From: Bacteroidaceae bacterium
Lineage (GTDB): Bacteria; Bacteroidota; Bacteroidia; Bacteroidales; Bacteroidaceae
NCBI GenBank assembly: GCA_017555585.1
Contig: JAFZGA010000017.1
Location: 1-48,119 of the forward strand
Length of the DNA: 48,119 bases
Direction: 5' to 3'
Positions 8,481 through 18,747 of this stretch are shown here, piece by piece. The notes below the pieces were generated by a model. It was not told where the DNA came from and did no database searches. It saw nothing but the letters and a program-made list of their open reading frames with translations. Every line of letters starts with the position of its first letter. Within the stretch, counting starts at the first letter, position 1. The position numbers were made by a program, and so were the translations under genes.

Positions 8481-11400
8481 ATGAGAAAAAATTTATTTCT
8501 GACACTGGCGTTGGTACTTGCATCATTTGCATGTGCTACAGCTCAGAACTGGTCAGTGACATTGGGATCGGCCGAAGGCCTTCCTGGTGAGCAAGTGACT
8601 TTGGATGGCGTGAGTGTGACTTATTACAAGTCGGGTATCATCAAGGCCAACAAGCCCATCCGTACATTGCGTTTTGCCGTTGCTGACACAAGAAACGGTC
8701 AAAAGCCAAGTGGCAACAACGTTACATTCGCATTGAGTGAATTGAACGTTTACACAGCCGACATGTCAAAAGAGTTGAGCTACACCGTTAAGTCTAACGC
8801 TGACCACAACACTTTGACAAAGAGCTTCGACGGTCAGGGTTTGAGAGCGTTGAACGATGGTAAATACAACAACTTCTTCCACTCAATGTGGGCTGAGAGC
8901 GGTGCTGTTGCAGATTACCACTATGTTGAGTTGACATTCGAGGAGTCTATCGAGCGCTTCGTTATCGAATGGGGCGGTCGCCCAAGCAACCACCAAAACA
9001 ACCCTACAGTTGTTGTATTGACAGAGGGTGGTGTTACAGCTGAGCCTTACACAGACCGTTCTTCATCATTCAGCGAAGAAAAGATTACAAGCATCGCTGA
9101 ATTGGCAGCTGCAAAATACTTCACAATCCGCGGTAACGCTCCAACAAGCTACCACACATACAACAACTCAAACGGTGAGCAGACAAGCATAGAGCCTGTA
9201 GAAGGATGCGGTCCTATGTACGTTACATTGGGTAACACAACCGCAGAAGCTCCAACTATCGACTACTTGACACAGCTTGTAGCTGCCGGCAATGGCAAGT
9301 ACTACATCTACTTCCCAATGCAGGAGATGTATCTTAATGCAGACATGAGCGATAACGCATACAATGACAAGCACAACGGTTGGCAGTATGCTACAAGCGA
9401 CCTCTCTAAAGCAGCTAAGGTAACATTGACTCCTTTGAGCAATGGTGATTTCGAGATGAGCTATGATACAAAATACAACAACGAGAATGTTACAGTTTAC
9501 ATCGGTGCAGACCCACGTATGACTAGTATGGGTAAGATGAAGATATTCAGCCCTGCAAACAAGACTGCTCTTGAGAAGAGCGGATACTGCCAGGGCTTCA
9601 GTTTGGTTTGTACATTCAACTGGTCATTCTGCAAAGCAGACTATCAGGCTCCAGCATGGGCAAAGCAGTATGAACTTGGCTACATTTACATGGATGTAAA
9701 GAACTTGTGCGATGCTGTAAAGGGTCATGAGGCTGCAGAAGGTGTTGCTTTGGCAGGTTATTTTGCTGAGATTGAAGAAGCAATGACAAGCGACATGGGC
9801 GAAGATGAAATCAAAGCGTTCATCGAGACAATGAAAGGAAATATCGGTGACTGCATTTTGGAGATCGCTGATGCTGAATACGATTTGATGTATGATGATT
9901 ATTGGGATGATTATGCAACCAATTCAGGAACAGGTAAGACATATACTGAGGCTGCATACAAAAAATACATTGAAGCAGGTGTTGATCTGATTGGCGAAAT
10001 CAGAGATGCAGATGAAGATGAGTACTACAGCTACATCAACGCTCTTGCAGACTACTTTGCAAACAAGAACAGCAACCTCGAAGCATTCCTTGCGTCTGCA
10101 GGTGCAGTTGCGAAATTGCCTATAGAGTTTGACAACCTTCAGAACACAAATTTGGAGCAGGAGTTGAATGTAAGCATTTCAAACCCTGTAAACGGTTTCC
10201 GTTGGACACTTATGGCTACTCACAGCCAGAACATGAGTGCTGGTTATCCATTCACATCATGCGCTGAGTTGGAGGTTATCGACAACAAGAGCGGTTCAAA
10301 GATTGCATTGGATGCAGCACTTATCTCTTCTAACTCTAACCAGAGCGGTGAAGGTTCTATTGCAGGTTTGGTTGACGGATACAAGACAGAAGATGGCTAT
10401 ACAGGTGAGCAGTACGGTTGGTACTGGCACTCAAGCTGGAATGGTGCAGCAAACACTCCTAACGGTGAGGTTTACCTCGATGTACAGTTCCCAAGCGGTG
10501 TTGCGTTGAACGATTTCACAATCAAGTTTACAAGCCGTAGCGGTCAGTTGCACAATGCACCTAAGACTGTTGTCATCAGCGAATACGGTAGAGAGCACGA
10601 TTTCAGTGGCGAGGTTAACCCATTCAACGTAAAGATCGGTGCACAGATCACAGATCCTTCACAGTTGGTTGACGGTGGTTTGTATGTTATCCAGGGTAAC
10701 TTGAACGTTAAGAAGGCTGAAGAGCCAGAAGAGCCACGTTACTATTCAGGTACAACTCCATTCGGTACAGATGCTGAGACTGCAGCAGATGCTCCTTGCG
10801 TTTATATGTTCAAGAAGGCAGCTAACGGCTGGAAGATTCTTAGCTTGGCTAAGGGTCAGTACTGGGTTGAGGATCCTGCATATGGAACAAGCAACCTTAC
10901 TGTATACCAGGGTAAAGCAGGTGATCTCAAGATTGCAAAATCAAATAACATCCAGAATGCAATGTTGATTTTCCGTGATATCGAGCCTACAACAGAGAAG
11001 GGTAAATTCTCTGACCCTGACGCAGGTGTAGAAATTCCTGAAACTGAGATTACAGTTTCTAAGCTTGTTTATATGGACTGGGCCGGTGGTCTTGCAGCAC
11101 GTGCTTGCTACAGCGAGATTCCTGGTGAGACAGCTCCTGGTTGCGAAGCTCTCGCAGAAGAGTACAAGGTTACAAGCGCAGCAGGTGACTACTTGCACTT
11201 CAACAAGACAAACGGTGAGGGTGAGTGGAACATCTACAAGGCAACTATGAACGATCAGTACTACGCATACTTGAAGGGTCTTGTTAACGAGCTCGACAAC
11301 TTGAACCTTGTAACAGGTATGAACCCTGGTTGCATTGCAGCTGACGCAGCTACAAAACAGCAGTTCGAGAATGCAAAGGCTGCTGCAATCGTTGCAGTTG

Positions 11401-12134
11401 AAAATGAGAACAAGGCAAATGCAGAGAACGTTCTTACAACACTTACTAATGCAATTGAAAAATTCAGCAACTCTGAGCGCGTAGGCTTCGATGCAGACGC
11501 TGTTTACCGCATTGACTGTGCTGACGAAAGATTCGTGAAGGAGAGCTGGTATACACGTTCTATCTACTCAGCTGCATCAGAACTTGCTTGGACTGTAACA
11601 CCTGACAGCTATGATGGCGAGAACTACGATTTCTTGTTCAGAATTTACGAGGTTAACGAAGAAGTTGCTGCACAGCACCGTGTAACTGTTCCTGAGAACG
11701 AGGTTGGCAAGGCATACATCTTCCAGAACGTTGACAATGCATCTTACATCGGTTCAGACTGGGGTTACTCAGCAAATCGTGGTGCTATCAAGGTTATCGA
11801 GGAGATTGGTACTTGCGTTTACAACATCAAGCAGAGCGGTACAGGCAGCATGTGGCACGCTAACGGTCACCAAAGCGGTAAGGGTTGGGAAGGCAACATG
11901 GTTTACTACGGTGGTGGTCTCAACTCTCCTTCTTCTTGGACATTCGTATACATCGGTTCTGCTGATGACTACACATTGGGCATTGAGAATGTAGTTGAGG
12001 GTGACGAGGTTGTTTCTGTAAACTACTTCACACCTGCAGGTATGGCTATTGCTGAACCTGTTAAGGGTATCAACATCGTTGTAACAGTTTATGCTAATGG
12101 CGTTGTTGAGGCTAAGAAAGTACTTGTTAAGTAA
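8481..12134 (+). CDS. Very large secreted discoidin/ricin-like surface protein
   Basis: The protein is 1217 residues from the ATG at 8481. An in-frame ATG at 8412 exists, but only the later one begins a clean signal peptide (MRKNLFLTLALVLASFACATAQ). Two long segments, about residues 25-220 and 570-720, look like F5/8-type C (discoidin) carbohydrate-binding modules. Between and after them are acidic helical stretches and a FIVAR-like helical region near 940-1015. A ricin-like region precedes the tail ending VVTVYANGVVEAKKVLVK. No catalytic motif was found. Codon use favours TTG, GTT, GGT and GCT, as in the nearby nifJ, and differs from the M60 genes; this suggests high expression. A glycan-binding or adhesive role is inferred. 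Confidence 0.75.
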   Translation: MRKNLFLTLALVLASFACATAQNWSVTLGSAEGLPGEQVTLDGVSVTYYKSGIIKANKPIRTLRFAVADTRNGQKPSGNNVTFALSELNVYTADMSKELSYTVKSNADHNTLTKSFDGQGLRALNDGKYNNFFHSMWAESGAVADYHYVELTFEESIERFVIEWGGRPSNHQNNPTVVVLTEGGVTAEPYTDRSSSFSEEKITSIAELAAAKYFTIRGNAPTSYHTYNNSNGEQTSIEPVEGCGPMYVTLGNTTAEAPTIDYLTQLVAAGNGKYYIYFPMQEMYLNADMSDNAYNDKHNGWQYATSDLSKAAKVTLTPLSNGDFEMSYDTKYNNENVTVYIGADPRMTSMGKMKIFSPANKTALEKSGYCQGFSLVCTFNWSFCKADYQAPAWAKQYELGYIYMDVKNLCDAVKGHEAAEGVALAGYFAEIEEAMTSDMGEDEIKAFIETMKGNIGDCILEIADAEYDLMYDDYWDDYATNSGTGKTYTEAAYKKYIEAGVDLIGEIRDADEDEYYSYINALADYFANKNSNLEAFLASAGAVAKLPIEFDNLQNTNLEQELNVSISNPVNGFRWTLMATHSQNMSAGYPFTSCAELEVIDNKSGSKIALDAALISSNSNQSGEGSIAGLVDGYKTEDGYTGEQYGWYWHSSWNGAANTPNGEVYLDVQFPSGVALNDFTIKFTSRSGQLHNAPKTVVISEYGREHDFSGEVNPFNVKIGAQITDPSQLVDGGLYVIQGNLNVKKAEEPEEPRYYSGTTPFGTDAETAADAPCVYMFKKAANGWKILSLAKGQYWVEDPAYGTSNLTVYQGKAGDLKIAKSNNIQNAMLIFRDIEPTTEKGKFSDPDAGVEIPETEITVSKLVYMDWAGGLAARACYSEIPGETAPGCEALAEEYKVTSAAGDYLHFNKTNGEGEWNIYKATMNDQYYAYLKGLVNELDNLNLVTGMNPGCIAADAATKQQFENAKAAAIVAVENENKANAENVLTTLTNAIEKFSNSERVGFDADAVYRIDCADERFVKESWYTRSIYSAASELAWTVTPDSYDGENYDFLFRIYEVNEEVAAQHRVTVPENEVGKAYIFQNVDNASYIGSDWGYSANRGAIKVIEEIGTCVYNIKQSGTGSMWHANGHQSGKGWEGNMVYYGGGLNSPSSWTFVYIGSADDYTLGIENVVEGDEVVSVNYFTPAGMAIAEPVKGINIVVTVYANGVVEAKKVLVK

Positions 12135-12156
12135 TTGACATACTTCGAAATAAATT

Positions 12157-12184
12157 CAAGGGCTGACCAATTGGTCAGCCCTTG
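12157..12184 (+). terminator. Hairpin terminator after the large secreted protein
   Basis: A perfect 28-base palindrome (14-base arms, no spacer bases beyond the centre) lies 22 bases after the stop and is followed by a T-rich stretch. It separates this gene from the independently promoted M60 gene. Confidence 0.85.
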
Positions 12185-12206
12185 ATGCTTTTATAATGTT
12201 AAATAA

Positions 12207-12238
12207 TTTGGCAAGTAATGGGTATTTACTTAATTTTG
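12207..12238 (+). promoter_or_regulatory. Promoter of the second M60 peptidase
   Basis: TTTG (12207-12210), 20 bases, TAATTTTG (12231-12238) is a perfect match to the Bacteroidota consensus in both boxes and spacing. Transcription should begin near 12245, about 28 bases before the ATG. Confidence 0.8.
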
Positions 12239-12272
12239 GCGAAAGTTTTGCAAAATCAAATAAACCAATAAT

Positions 12273-14996
12273 ATGAAAATGAAAAAATTACTACTCTCAT
12301 TGTTCGCCATTGCTCTTGCATTGCCGGGTGTGGCGCAGTTGAATTCGGGTAACGCACAGCGCTATTATGCCGAGTTCAAGAAGTACTTTACCGATGCAAT
12401 ATGCACCGAACTGGCATCGCCCTACTCTGCCATGACCGACGACCAGTTACGCACAACAATGAGCAACATGCCAAAAGAGCTTATCGATGTAGCCCTGAAG
12501 GTGAAGAACAATGCGTGGGCAAAGAACGAGAAGGAGTTCCGCGTAGCAAAGTTCAAGCCACATACAAACCCTATGATTTGGGAGGACTATATGAATGTAT
12601 ATACATATAGCCTTATGCCAAGCCCTACCGGAATTACCGGCAACAACGAATATATTATGGTTTTTGTCGGTGACGATGTTCCTGAAGGCGTAGAACTTGC
12701 AGTAAACAAGGTAGATGGCAACAATGGCCACGCTTTCCTGTACAACTCACTGAAGCAAGGCCTCAACATGATACAGATGCCCGATCATACCGAAGCTTAC
12801 ACTATGTTCATAGAGTATTATGTCGATACAGACACCACAGCCACAAGCAAGAAGCTTTCTGATTACCCAGAAATCACCCTGCACTTTGAAGGTGGGCATG
12901 TCAACGGATACTTTGACATAACAAAGCACGATGATGCCTACTGGCGCGAGATGCTTGCCGCTCACAAAGCGGACAGCGTTGCCAGCTCATACACTGCTGT
13001 ACAGGTTATGGGCGAGAGAGTAATGTTCCATATGACACGTGACCAGATAGCGGCCGTATGCCCCAACACCATCACCGATGCCATCAACTGGTGGGACGAC
13101 CTTGTAAAATTCGAACACAAGCTCATGGGTGCCGACAAGTATTACGACCGTTGGAATGATCTTATTATGGCACGCAACGGTGTGGGAAGCTACATGTATG
13201 CTACACAGGGATTCACATATTACGAGAACAGCACGTTGCATGAGATCCTTCCATGGAATGCAGTATACAGCTCACCTGGCAGAATATGGGGACCTGCACA
13301 CGAGATTGGACACGTGAACCAGGGTGCAATAAACATCACATCATGTACCGAGGCAAGTAACAACCTCTTCTCGAATGCAATGATCCACAGTGTAGGAAAG
13401 ACCACAACACGCGGTAACGGTGTATCGTTCTGCATGAACGAATTCCTGAAAAAGACTCCATTCACGATGCGTAAGGACGACCCGATAGGTGTTTCACGTA
13501 TGTTCTTCCAGCTTTACCTGTACTTCCACGCTGCAGGCAAAGACGTGACATTCTACCCACGCCTGTTCGAAGCTCTCCGCAAGGACAGATTGAACAAGGG
13601 TTGGCAGGACAACAGCTGGGTATACCATACCGAAGCAATAGAAGACCAGCTCAAATTCGCTGAAAAATGCTGCGAGATTGCACAGATGGACCTTAGCGAA
13701 TTCTTTGACGTATGGGGATTCTTTGAACCAATGACAGATGCTTCTATTGAAGACTACAGCACATACTGCGTGAACCTTACAAAAGAGGAATCTGACGCTA
13801 GCCGTGCGCGCATGCAGAAGTATGAAAAGAAAGGTGGACACCTTATGTTCATCGAAGACCGCATAAAGCCTTCGCCACGCGAAGATGGCGTAAGCGGTAA
13901 CCGCATTGACTTCAACGACGAATTTGCTATAGGCAAAATGGGTAAGGTCGGTCAATGGGGTGACTATATGGATGAGAGCGTAAAGGCCGAGGGTTACTAC
14001 TATGCACTCAAGAACAACACTGTAGAGATCAGTGCAGACAAGAATGCCAAAGGTGCACTCGGATTCAAGCTATATGATGCAAACACAGGCGAACTGTTGT
14101 CATTCAGCAACACATATTCTATAAGCATACCAGCGTCGGCTACAGGAAGAGAGTACAGAGTGGTTGCAGCACAGGCCGACGGTACAGACTATGAAATTCC
14201 GAATGTAGAGGAATCTGATGATGAGGACAAGCAGAAAGAGGCGCTGAGTGCATTGATTTCAAGTACCATGAAATATGTCATCTACACAACAACTACAGGT
14301 AACGAAATAGGATATTACTATGCGGATGCAGTACAGGAGCTAAAGACAGTACGCAACAATGCCAACACTGCTGTCAAGAAAAACGATACAAGCAAACATT
14401 CATACAAAGAGTGGCTTCAGCTGTTGAAAGAGGCGAAGGAGGCTGTTGACGCCAACCCTAATGCATTTGCACGTATACAGGAGTACGATGCCTACCAGTT
14501 CGAGAATATCGAAAAATATTATTACCTGTGCAATGACGATATGGGAGTAAAGGGTGTCAGCTCTATCAACAACCTCGCTGACAAGAACAAAGCATTGTGG
14601 ATTGTGGAGAGCAGTGGTAACGAAAACTGCTACTTTATAAAGGACAAGAACGGCAGTTACATCAACGACATTGCAACAAACGGTGCATATTGCAACGGCA
14701 AGAGAGCTGAGTATGCCATAGAGTTCGAAGTTATATACAACAACGACTGTAGCTTGAGTTTCCTTGCCAAGAACAATAACCTGCACATGGCTTTAAACAA
14801 CGAGAATATGGCTGTAGGTACTGAGGTCAAGAATGGAAATGCTATTTGGCTTGTGACATTGGTTGTCAAGAATGCTACCGCAATAGAAGTTGTGGAATCC
14901 GATGAAGAAGAGGAGATATACGACCTGCAGGGCCGAAAGGTCACAACACCAAAGAGAGGTGTCTACATCAAGAATGGCAAGAAGGTAATATATTGA
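12273..14996 (+). CDS. Secreted M60-family (enhancin/mucinase-like) metallopeptidase, short form
   Basis: The 907-residue protein has a signal peptide ending at LPGVAQ; a start two codons later is equally possible. It lacks the N-terminal ricin module of the paralogue at 4155 but is homologous to it from KVKNNAWAKNEKEF onward. The zinc site is complete: HEIGH at 343-347 and Glu360 in CTEASNN, with the same 13-residue spacing. Shared blocks such as KKGGHLMFIEDRIKPS and WGDYMDESVKAEGYYYA confirm the relationship. The C-terminus, YDLQGRKVTTPKRGVYIKNGKKVIY, is the sorting-type tail. Probable function is cleavage of host O-glycoproteins outside the cell. It has its own promoter and a strong terminator. 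Confidence 0.88.
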   Translation: MKMKKLLLSLFAIALALPGVAQLNSGNAQRYYAEFKKYFTDAICTELASPYSAMTDDQLRTTMSNMPKELIDVALKVKNNAWAKNEKEFRVAKFKPHTNPMIWEDYMNVYTYSLMPSPTGITGNNEYIMVFVGDDVPEGVELAVNKVDGNNGHAFLYNSLKQGLNMIQMPDHTEAYTMFIEYYVDTDTTATSKKLSDYPEITLHFEGGHVNGYFDITKHDDAYWREMLAAHKADSVASSYTAVQVMGERVMFHMTRDQIAAVCPNTITDAINWWDDLVKFEHKLMGADKYYDRWNDLIMARNGVGSYMYATQGFTYYENSTLHEILPWNAVYSSPGRIWGPAHEIGHVNQGAINITSCTEASNNLFSNAMIHSVGKTTTRGNGVSFCMNEFLKKTPFTMRKDDPIGVSRMFFQLYLYFHAAGKDVTFYPRLFEALRKDRLNKGWQDNSWVYHTEAIEDQLKFAEKCCEIAQMDLSEFFDVWGFFEPMTDASIEDYSTYCVNLTKEESDASRARMQKYEKKGGHLMFIEDRIKPSPREDGVSGNRIDFNDEFAIGKMGKVGQWGDYMDESVKAEGYYYALKNNTVEISADKNAKGALGFKLYDANTGELLSFSNTYSISIPASATGREYRVVAAQADGTDYEIPNVEESDDEDKQKEALSALISSTMKYVIYTTTTGNEIGYYYADAVQELKTVRNNANTAVKKNDTSKHSYKEWLQLLKEAKEAVDANPNAFARIQEYDAYQFENIEKYYYLCNDDMGVKGVSSINNLADKNKALWIVESSGNENCYFIKDKNGSYINDIATNGAYCNGKRAEYAIEFEVIYNNDCSLSFLAKNNNLHMALNNENMAVGTEVKNGNAIWLVTLVVKNATAIEVVESDEEEEIYDLQGRKVTTPKRGVYIKNGKKVIY

Positions 14997-15002
14997 TACA
15001 AT

Positions 15003-15039
15003 AAAAAAACATCGATGTCAATGACATCGATGTTTTTTT
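15003..15039. terminator. Hairpin terminator, probably bidirectional
   Basis: Near-perfect 18-base arms (15003-15020 / 15022-15039) run from an A-run to a T-run. It lies between the converging M60 gene and the FNT-family transporter gene. Confidence 0.85.
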
Positions 15040-15049
15040 TGCATTGTAG

Positions 15050-15667
15050 TTATTTCAAGTTCATGAACCTGTAGAGGTTACAACCGATAAAGTTTCCTAT
15101 AACAAGAGAGGGATAAAGAACTGCCAACTCAGCCAAATGTGCACCGGTATAAGAAACCGGCACTGTCAGATAATAGAATGCATCGGCAAGACAGTGTGGG
15201 AATCCACAGTTGATGAACAAGGGAACACCGAACAGCAATGCAAGAGGCTTGCCTTCACGCGCAAAGGTAACAACGGTGGTCATGATGAAACCGCAACCTA
15301 CAGCCAACAGGCCTGCACGCAACGGGCCAATGGCAAGACGTCCTTCGAGAATCTTCTGAGCCGACTCACCAAGCTCCATAGGCGACAGACGCGCAAACAA
15401 TGAGACAAACAAGCAACCCAGGATGTTACCTGCAAGGATAAACAGCAACTCCCCTATCGCTTTCAGCCAACGGCTCTTGCCGTCCTCGCTACGCAATGCC
15501 ACAAAGCCGGCTGTTCCTGTGTAGAGTTTCAATTTGTAGTTCACTACTGTCAAAAGCCCGAAAGAGAAAAGCACGGCACCTATGATATTGGTGCATGCAA
15601 GATAACCCCAACCGGCTATACCAACTGCAATACCCGAAAGTATTGATGAACGGAATGTCTGTTTCAT
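15050..15667 (-). CDS. Formate/nitrite transporter (FNT) family protein
   Basis: The 205-residue membrane protein has six predicted helices and belongs to the FNT family of pentameric channels for formate, nitrite or related small anions. INCGFPHCLADAF corresponds to the family segment carrying the pore histidine, and LYTGTAGF to the first discontinuous-helix region. It is shorter than FocA (about 280 residues). The ATG at 15667 (MKQTFRSSILSG) is preferred over one 11 codons earlier that adds only charged residues. An anaerobe with PFOR might use it for formate export, but the substrate cannot be read from the sequence. It is 67 bases from the malQ 3' side on the same strand. Confidence 0.82.
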   Translation of the reverse strand: MKQTFRSSILSGIAVGIAGWGYLACTNIIGAVLFSFGLLTVVNYKLKLYTGTAGFVALRSEDGKSRWLKAIGELLFILAGNILGCLFVSLFARLSPMELGESAQKILEGRLAIGPLRAGLLAVGCGFIMTTVVTFAREGKPLALLFGVPLFINCGFPHCLADAFYYLTVPVSYTGAHLAELAVLYPSLVIGNFIGCNLYRFMNLK

Positions 15668-15767
15668 ATATTTATTTTTATTAAACTTTTCTATCTTCAA
15701 CTACACGGCACACCGTGCATGTTTTTGTTGTCAACGGAGCATGCACAGTGGCATACCCCTATAATAC

Positions 15768-18455
15768 TTATATTTTTCTTCCACTCTCCATTATCATACG
15801 CTTCACCTCGTCGTTAAAGGCACGTTCTTCCATAAGTTGCTCTATATAAAGGTGCATGCGATAGTTCCATACATGGTCACGGTTTGCAGGCACGTTTATA
15901 CGCTCACCGTCAGGATCGGCAAAACGCAGACGTTCGTCCATAGCCATCCAGTCCTGCCATGCAAAGAGGGCAAATGCCGATGGTGAACAGAGATGCTGCA
16001 TGAGGATTGCATGTGCTATTCTGCCGTCCATATCGGCAGGTGCTGCACCGTCAAAGCCCAACATATTATTATAGAACTGCTGTGAGAGTGCTTCATCTTC
16101 GCGCCACCAGCCACGCAGTGTACTCATATCGTGGGTTGAAGGTGTCGCTACTGAGAGATACGGATAATGTGCCGGAGCTGCAAAGGTCTCACCATACAGC
16201 TTTGGCATGCGCTGTATCTCAAGAGAGAGCACCTGCAGGTTCTTCATTACCCAAGGAACACATGCAGGAATCATTCCCAAATCCTCACCGCATGCAGTCA
16301 TGGTTGTCGATTCCAACAACGGTGCAAGCTTACGCATACCCTCATGATACCAGAACATTGTATGACGATTATAGAAATAGTCCTCGTAAAGATGATCGTA
16401 TGCTATACGTTCCTCCTGTGTAAGTTCCAGATATGCAGCCGTATCATTTCCCAGAATACGTGGAACGAACTTATCTTCCTCGTGCAAGTCGCGAAGGAAC
16501 AGCACACTGCCATACAAGCGCAACAAAGCATCCTTCATTGCCTGTGGCAACTTTGGAGTACGTTCATATATGTAATATGCCAACAGGTTGGCATTCTCGA
16601 GTTCCGGTCTAAAACGGTATGTGCCGTCGGGCTGTTCATCAAGGAACGCCTCGACAACCTGTTTGACTCTGCGCGGAAAGAGTTTCTTGAGCAAGTCAGC
16701 ATTGACAAACGGTATTGTATGCGACTGTTCGTCGAATGGGAAACCTGCTGCAATGATTTCCTCCTTTGTAAGAGGCTTATTGGGCGAGAAACTGCCCAAC
16801 AGACCACTCTGTGCTGTACGCGGAATCTCCCAGATGCGGAAGAATCCGAGTATATGGTCGATACGGTATGCATCGAAGAAATGTGACATGTACTGCAGAC
16901 GACGACGCCACCATGCAAATCCGTCATTTGCCATTACTTGCCAATTATATGTAGGGAAACCCCAGTTCTGTCCATCCGCTGCAAACATATCGGGAGGCGC
17001 ACCTGCCGACACCGACAGGTTGAACTGCTCGCTGTCGCACCATACATCGACACCGTCGGGAGCAACACCGATAGGTATATCACCCTTGAGGGCCACACCA
17101 CGCGAATTGGCATAACGGTGTGCCTCGCTGAGTTGTGTATAAAGTATATACTGTACAAACGAGTAGAAACGTGCCTCGCGCACAGCGTCAGGATATTCAG
17201 CAACAACTTTTTCCCATGTACTGCTATTGTATGACGAATATTCGCCCCACTTGCCTATATTACAATGCAGACGTGCCGAAAGGAAACGGAACAGGGTGTA
17301 TGGCTTGAGCCATGACTCCTGTTCGGTGACAAATGCCTTGTATCCGTCGCTTGCAAGGACTTCGGCAGCAGTCTCTTCGAACAATTCACGCAAGTAACCG
17401 AGCTTGAGCATATAGACCTTGGCATAATTTACAGCAGAAAGAGCGTTGAGAACCTTACTCTCTTTCTGATAATAGGCATTACGTTTGTCACTGCTCAACA
17501 GAGGCAACTGTGACATGTCGGCATATATAGGATTCAAGGCATATACCGAAACGCAATTATAGGGATAGGAATCCTCATTGCCTCCACAAACTGTTGTATC
17601 ATTGACCGGAAGCAACTGAAGGATATTCTGCCCTGTCTGCTCAAGCCAATCGGCAATGAGCTTTATATCACCGAAATCACCGATACCCCATCCGTGCGCC
17701 GAACGCAAAGAGAACAACGGAATGACGGTTCCGGCTATACGTAGGTTTTCGCAAGGGAAATGCAACTCATCGAGTTGGTAGAAGTAGTTGGTTGATGCCT
17801 CGAAATCAGGAAGCAATATATGGCGGTTGTCGCCATCTTCCCAACGTACATTGCCATCGGCATCGACAGCAATGAACTTATAGCGCAGGCTACCGCTCCA
17901 TACATTTGCAACATCAAAGGTCACACTCCAACGGTTAGGAACACGCTGCTGCATGGGGAGAGCCTTTTCGGGATTCCAATTACCGAGTACATCGGCCTCA
18001 CCGGCAAGATAAAGACGTTCCCCGCCACGCAAGCCTGTAACATATAGAGAGAATGTCACACTGCGGTTGTACCAGTTTATACTTGGTTCATCGAGCTTAA
18101 GGCGGTTCTTGTCGAAGAAACGAAACAGATTGGTCTGTTTGTAATAGCCGACAGGTGAATCAAGCCACATATCGTGCACGATGTAGTTACGGTTGATGCA
18201 GTTGAAGCGTAGCGTATGGGGAGTACCGGCCCACTCTGCGGCAACGACTTTACTGCCCGAAAGGAGTTCGTAACCGTAAATTATACTTTCGTAATCGTCG
18301 CTGACTTCGAGCCTGCCCTGCCAATGGCCTTGATGCAGATGACGCAACAACAAAGCTCCGTTTGTGAGATTGCCGTTGTCGTTAAGGCGATAGACAAGGT
18401 ACATGACGCTATCGTCAGCTACCTCGTATTTTATATTGAACTCTACAAATCGCAT
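15768..18455 (-). CDS. malQ: 4-alpha-glucanotransferase (GH77, amylomaltase) with N-terminal starch-binding modules
   Basis: The 895-residue enzyme transfers alpha-1,4-glucan segments during maltodextrin and glycogen use. Two CBM20-like beta modules occupy about residues 1-105 and 130-230; the second has the LGNWNPEKALPM sequence typical of CBM20. The GH77 barrel follows. Expected catalytic residues are visible: nucleophile Asp533 in YRIDHILGFFRIW, acid/base Glu724 in CGEDLGMIP and stabiliser Asp776 in STHDMSTLRGWW. No signal peptide is present, so it acts in the cytoplasm. This long CBM20-bearing architecture is the usual one in Bacteroidota and in plant DPE2. A possible -7 box (complement of 18485-18492, TATTTTCG) lies upstream. 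Confidence 0.95.
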   Translation of the reverse strand: MRFVEFNIKYEVADDSVMYLVYRLNDNGNLTNGALLLRHLHQGHWQGRLEVSDDYESIIYGYELLSGSKVVAAEWAGTPHTLRFNCINRNYIVHDMWLDSPVGYYKQTNLFRFFDKNRLKLDEPSINWYNRSVTFSLYVTGLRGGERLYLAGEADVLGNWNPEKALPMQQRVPNRWSVTFDVANVWSGSLRYKFIAVDADGNVRWEDGDNRHILLPDFEASTNYFYQLDELHFPCENLRIAGTVIPLFSLRSAHGWGIGDFGDIKLIADWLEQTGQNILQLLPVNDTTVCGGNEDSYPYNCVSVYALNPIYADMSQLPLLSSDKRNAYYQKESKVLNALSAVNYAKVYMLKLGYLRELFEETAAEVLASDGYKAFVTEQESWLKPYTLFRFLSARLHCNIGKWGEYSSYNSSTWEKVVAEYPDAVREARFYSFVQYILYTQLSEAHRYANSRGVALKGDIPIGVAPDGVDVWCDSEQFNLSVSAGAPPDMFAADGQNWGFPTYNWQVMANDGFAWWRRRLQYMSHFFDAYRIDHILGFFRIWEIPRTAQSGLLGSFSPNKPLTKEEIIAAGFPFDEQSHTIPFVNADLLKKLFPRRVKQVVEAFLDEQPDGTYRFRPELENANLLAYYIYERTPKLPQAMKDALLRLYGSVLFLRDLHEEDKFVPRILGNDTAAYLELTQEERIAYDHLYEDYFYNRHTMFWYHEGMRKLAPLLESTTMTACGEDLGMIPACVPWVMKNLQVLSLEIQRMPKLYGETFAAPAHYPYLSVATPSTHDMSTLRGWWREDEALSQQFYNNMLGFDGAAPADMDGRIAHAILMQHLCSPSAFALFAWQDWMAMDERLRFADPDGERINVPANRDHVWNYRMHLYIEQLMEERAFNDEVKRMIMESGRKI

Positions 18456-18747
18456 TTTATGATGTGTTTTTTACATAAACCTTGCGAAAATACAAAAAAA
18501 TAGGGAAAAACGAGGTGGTTGAGAGAGAAAAAGTCGAAAAAGAGATAAAGCCCCTAAAAGAGCCTGATTTAACCTGTCAACAATATTGCCCAAACAACCC
18601 GTACATGGCCAAAAAAAATACCAAAAAACAGTCTATTGCAACTATTTTCAACACCTGAACACATATTTTCAGATAAAATAAAGAGGGTTACGACATTTTG
18701 GACTACCTTTGTAGAATTAAACATGTAAACAGCAAAAAAACGCCCTC
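18456..18747. other. Divergent intergenic region between malQ and the amidase
   Basis: This 292-base stretch holds the start sites of two diverging genes. A perfect -7 box, TACCTTTG (18704-18711), precedes the amidase; no -33 TTTG at normal spacing is visible. A TATTTTCG box faces malQ at 18492-18485. I see no ORF or RNA structure in the middle. Confidence 0.5.

Noticed and set aside
13494-13955. 153-codon antisense frame within the second M60 gene
   Set aside because: Mirror of coding bias in the M60 gene; no recognisable protein features.
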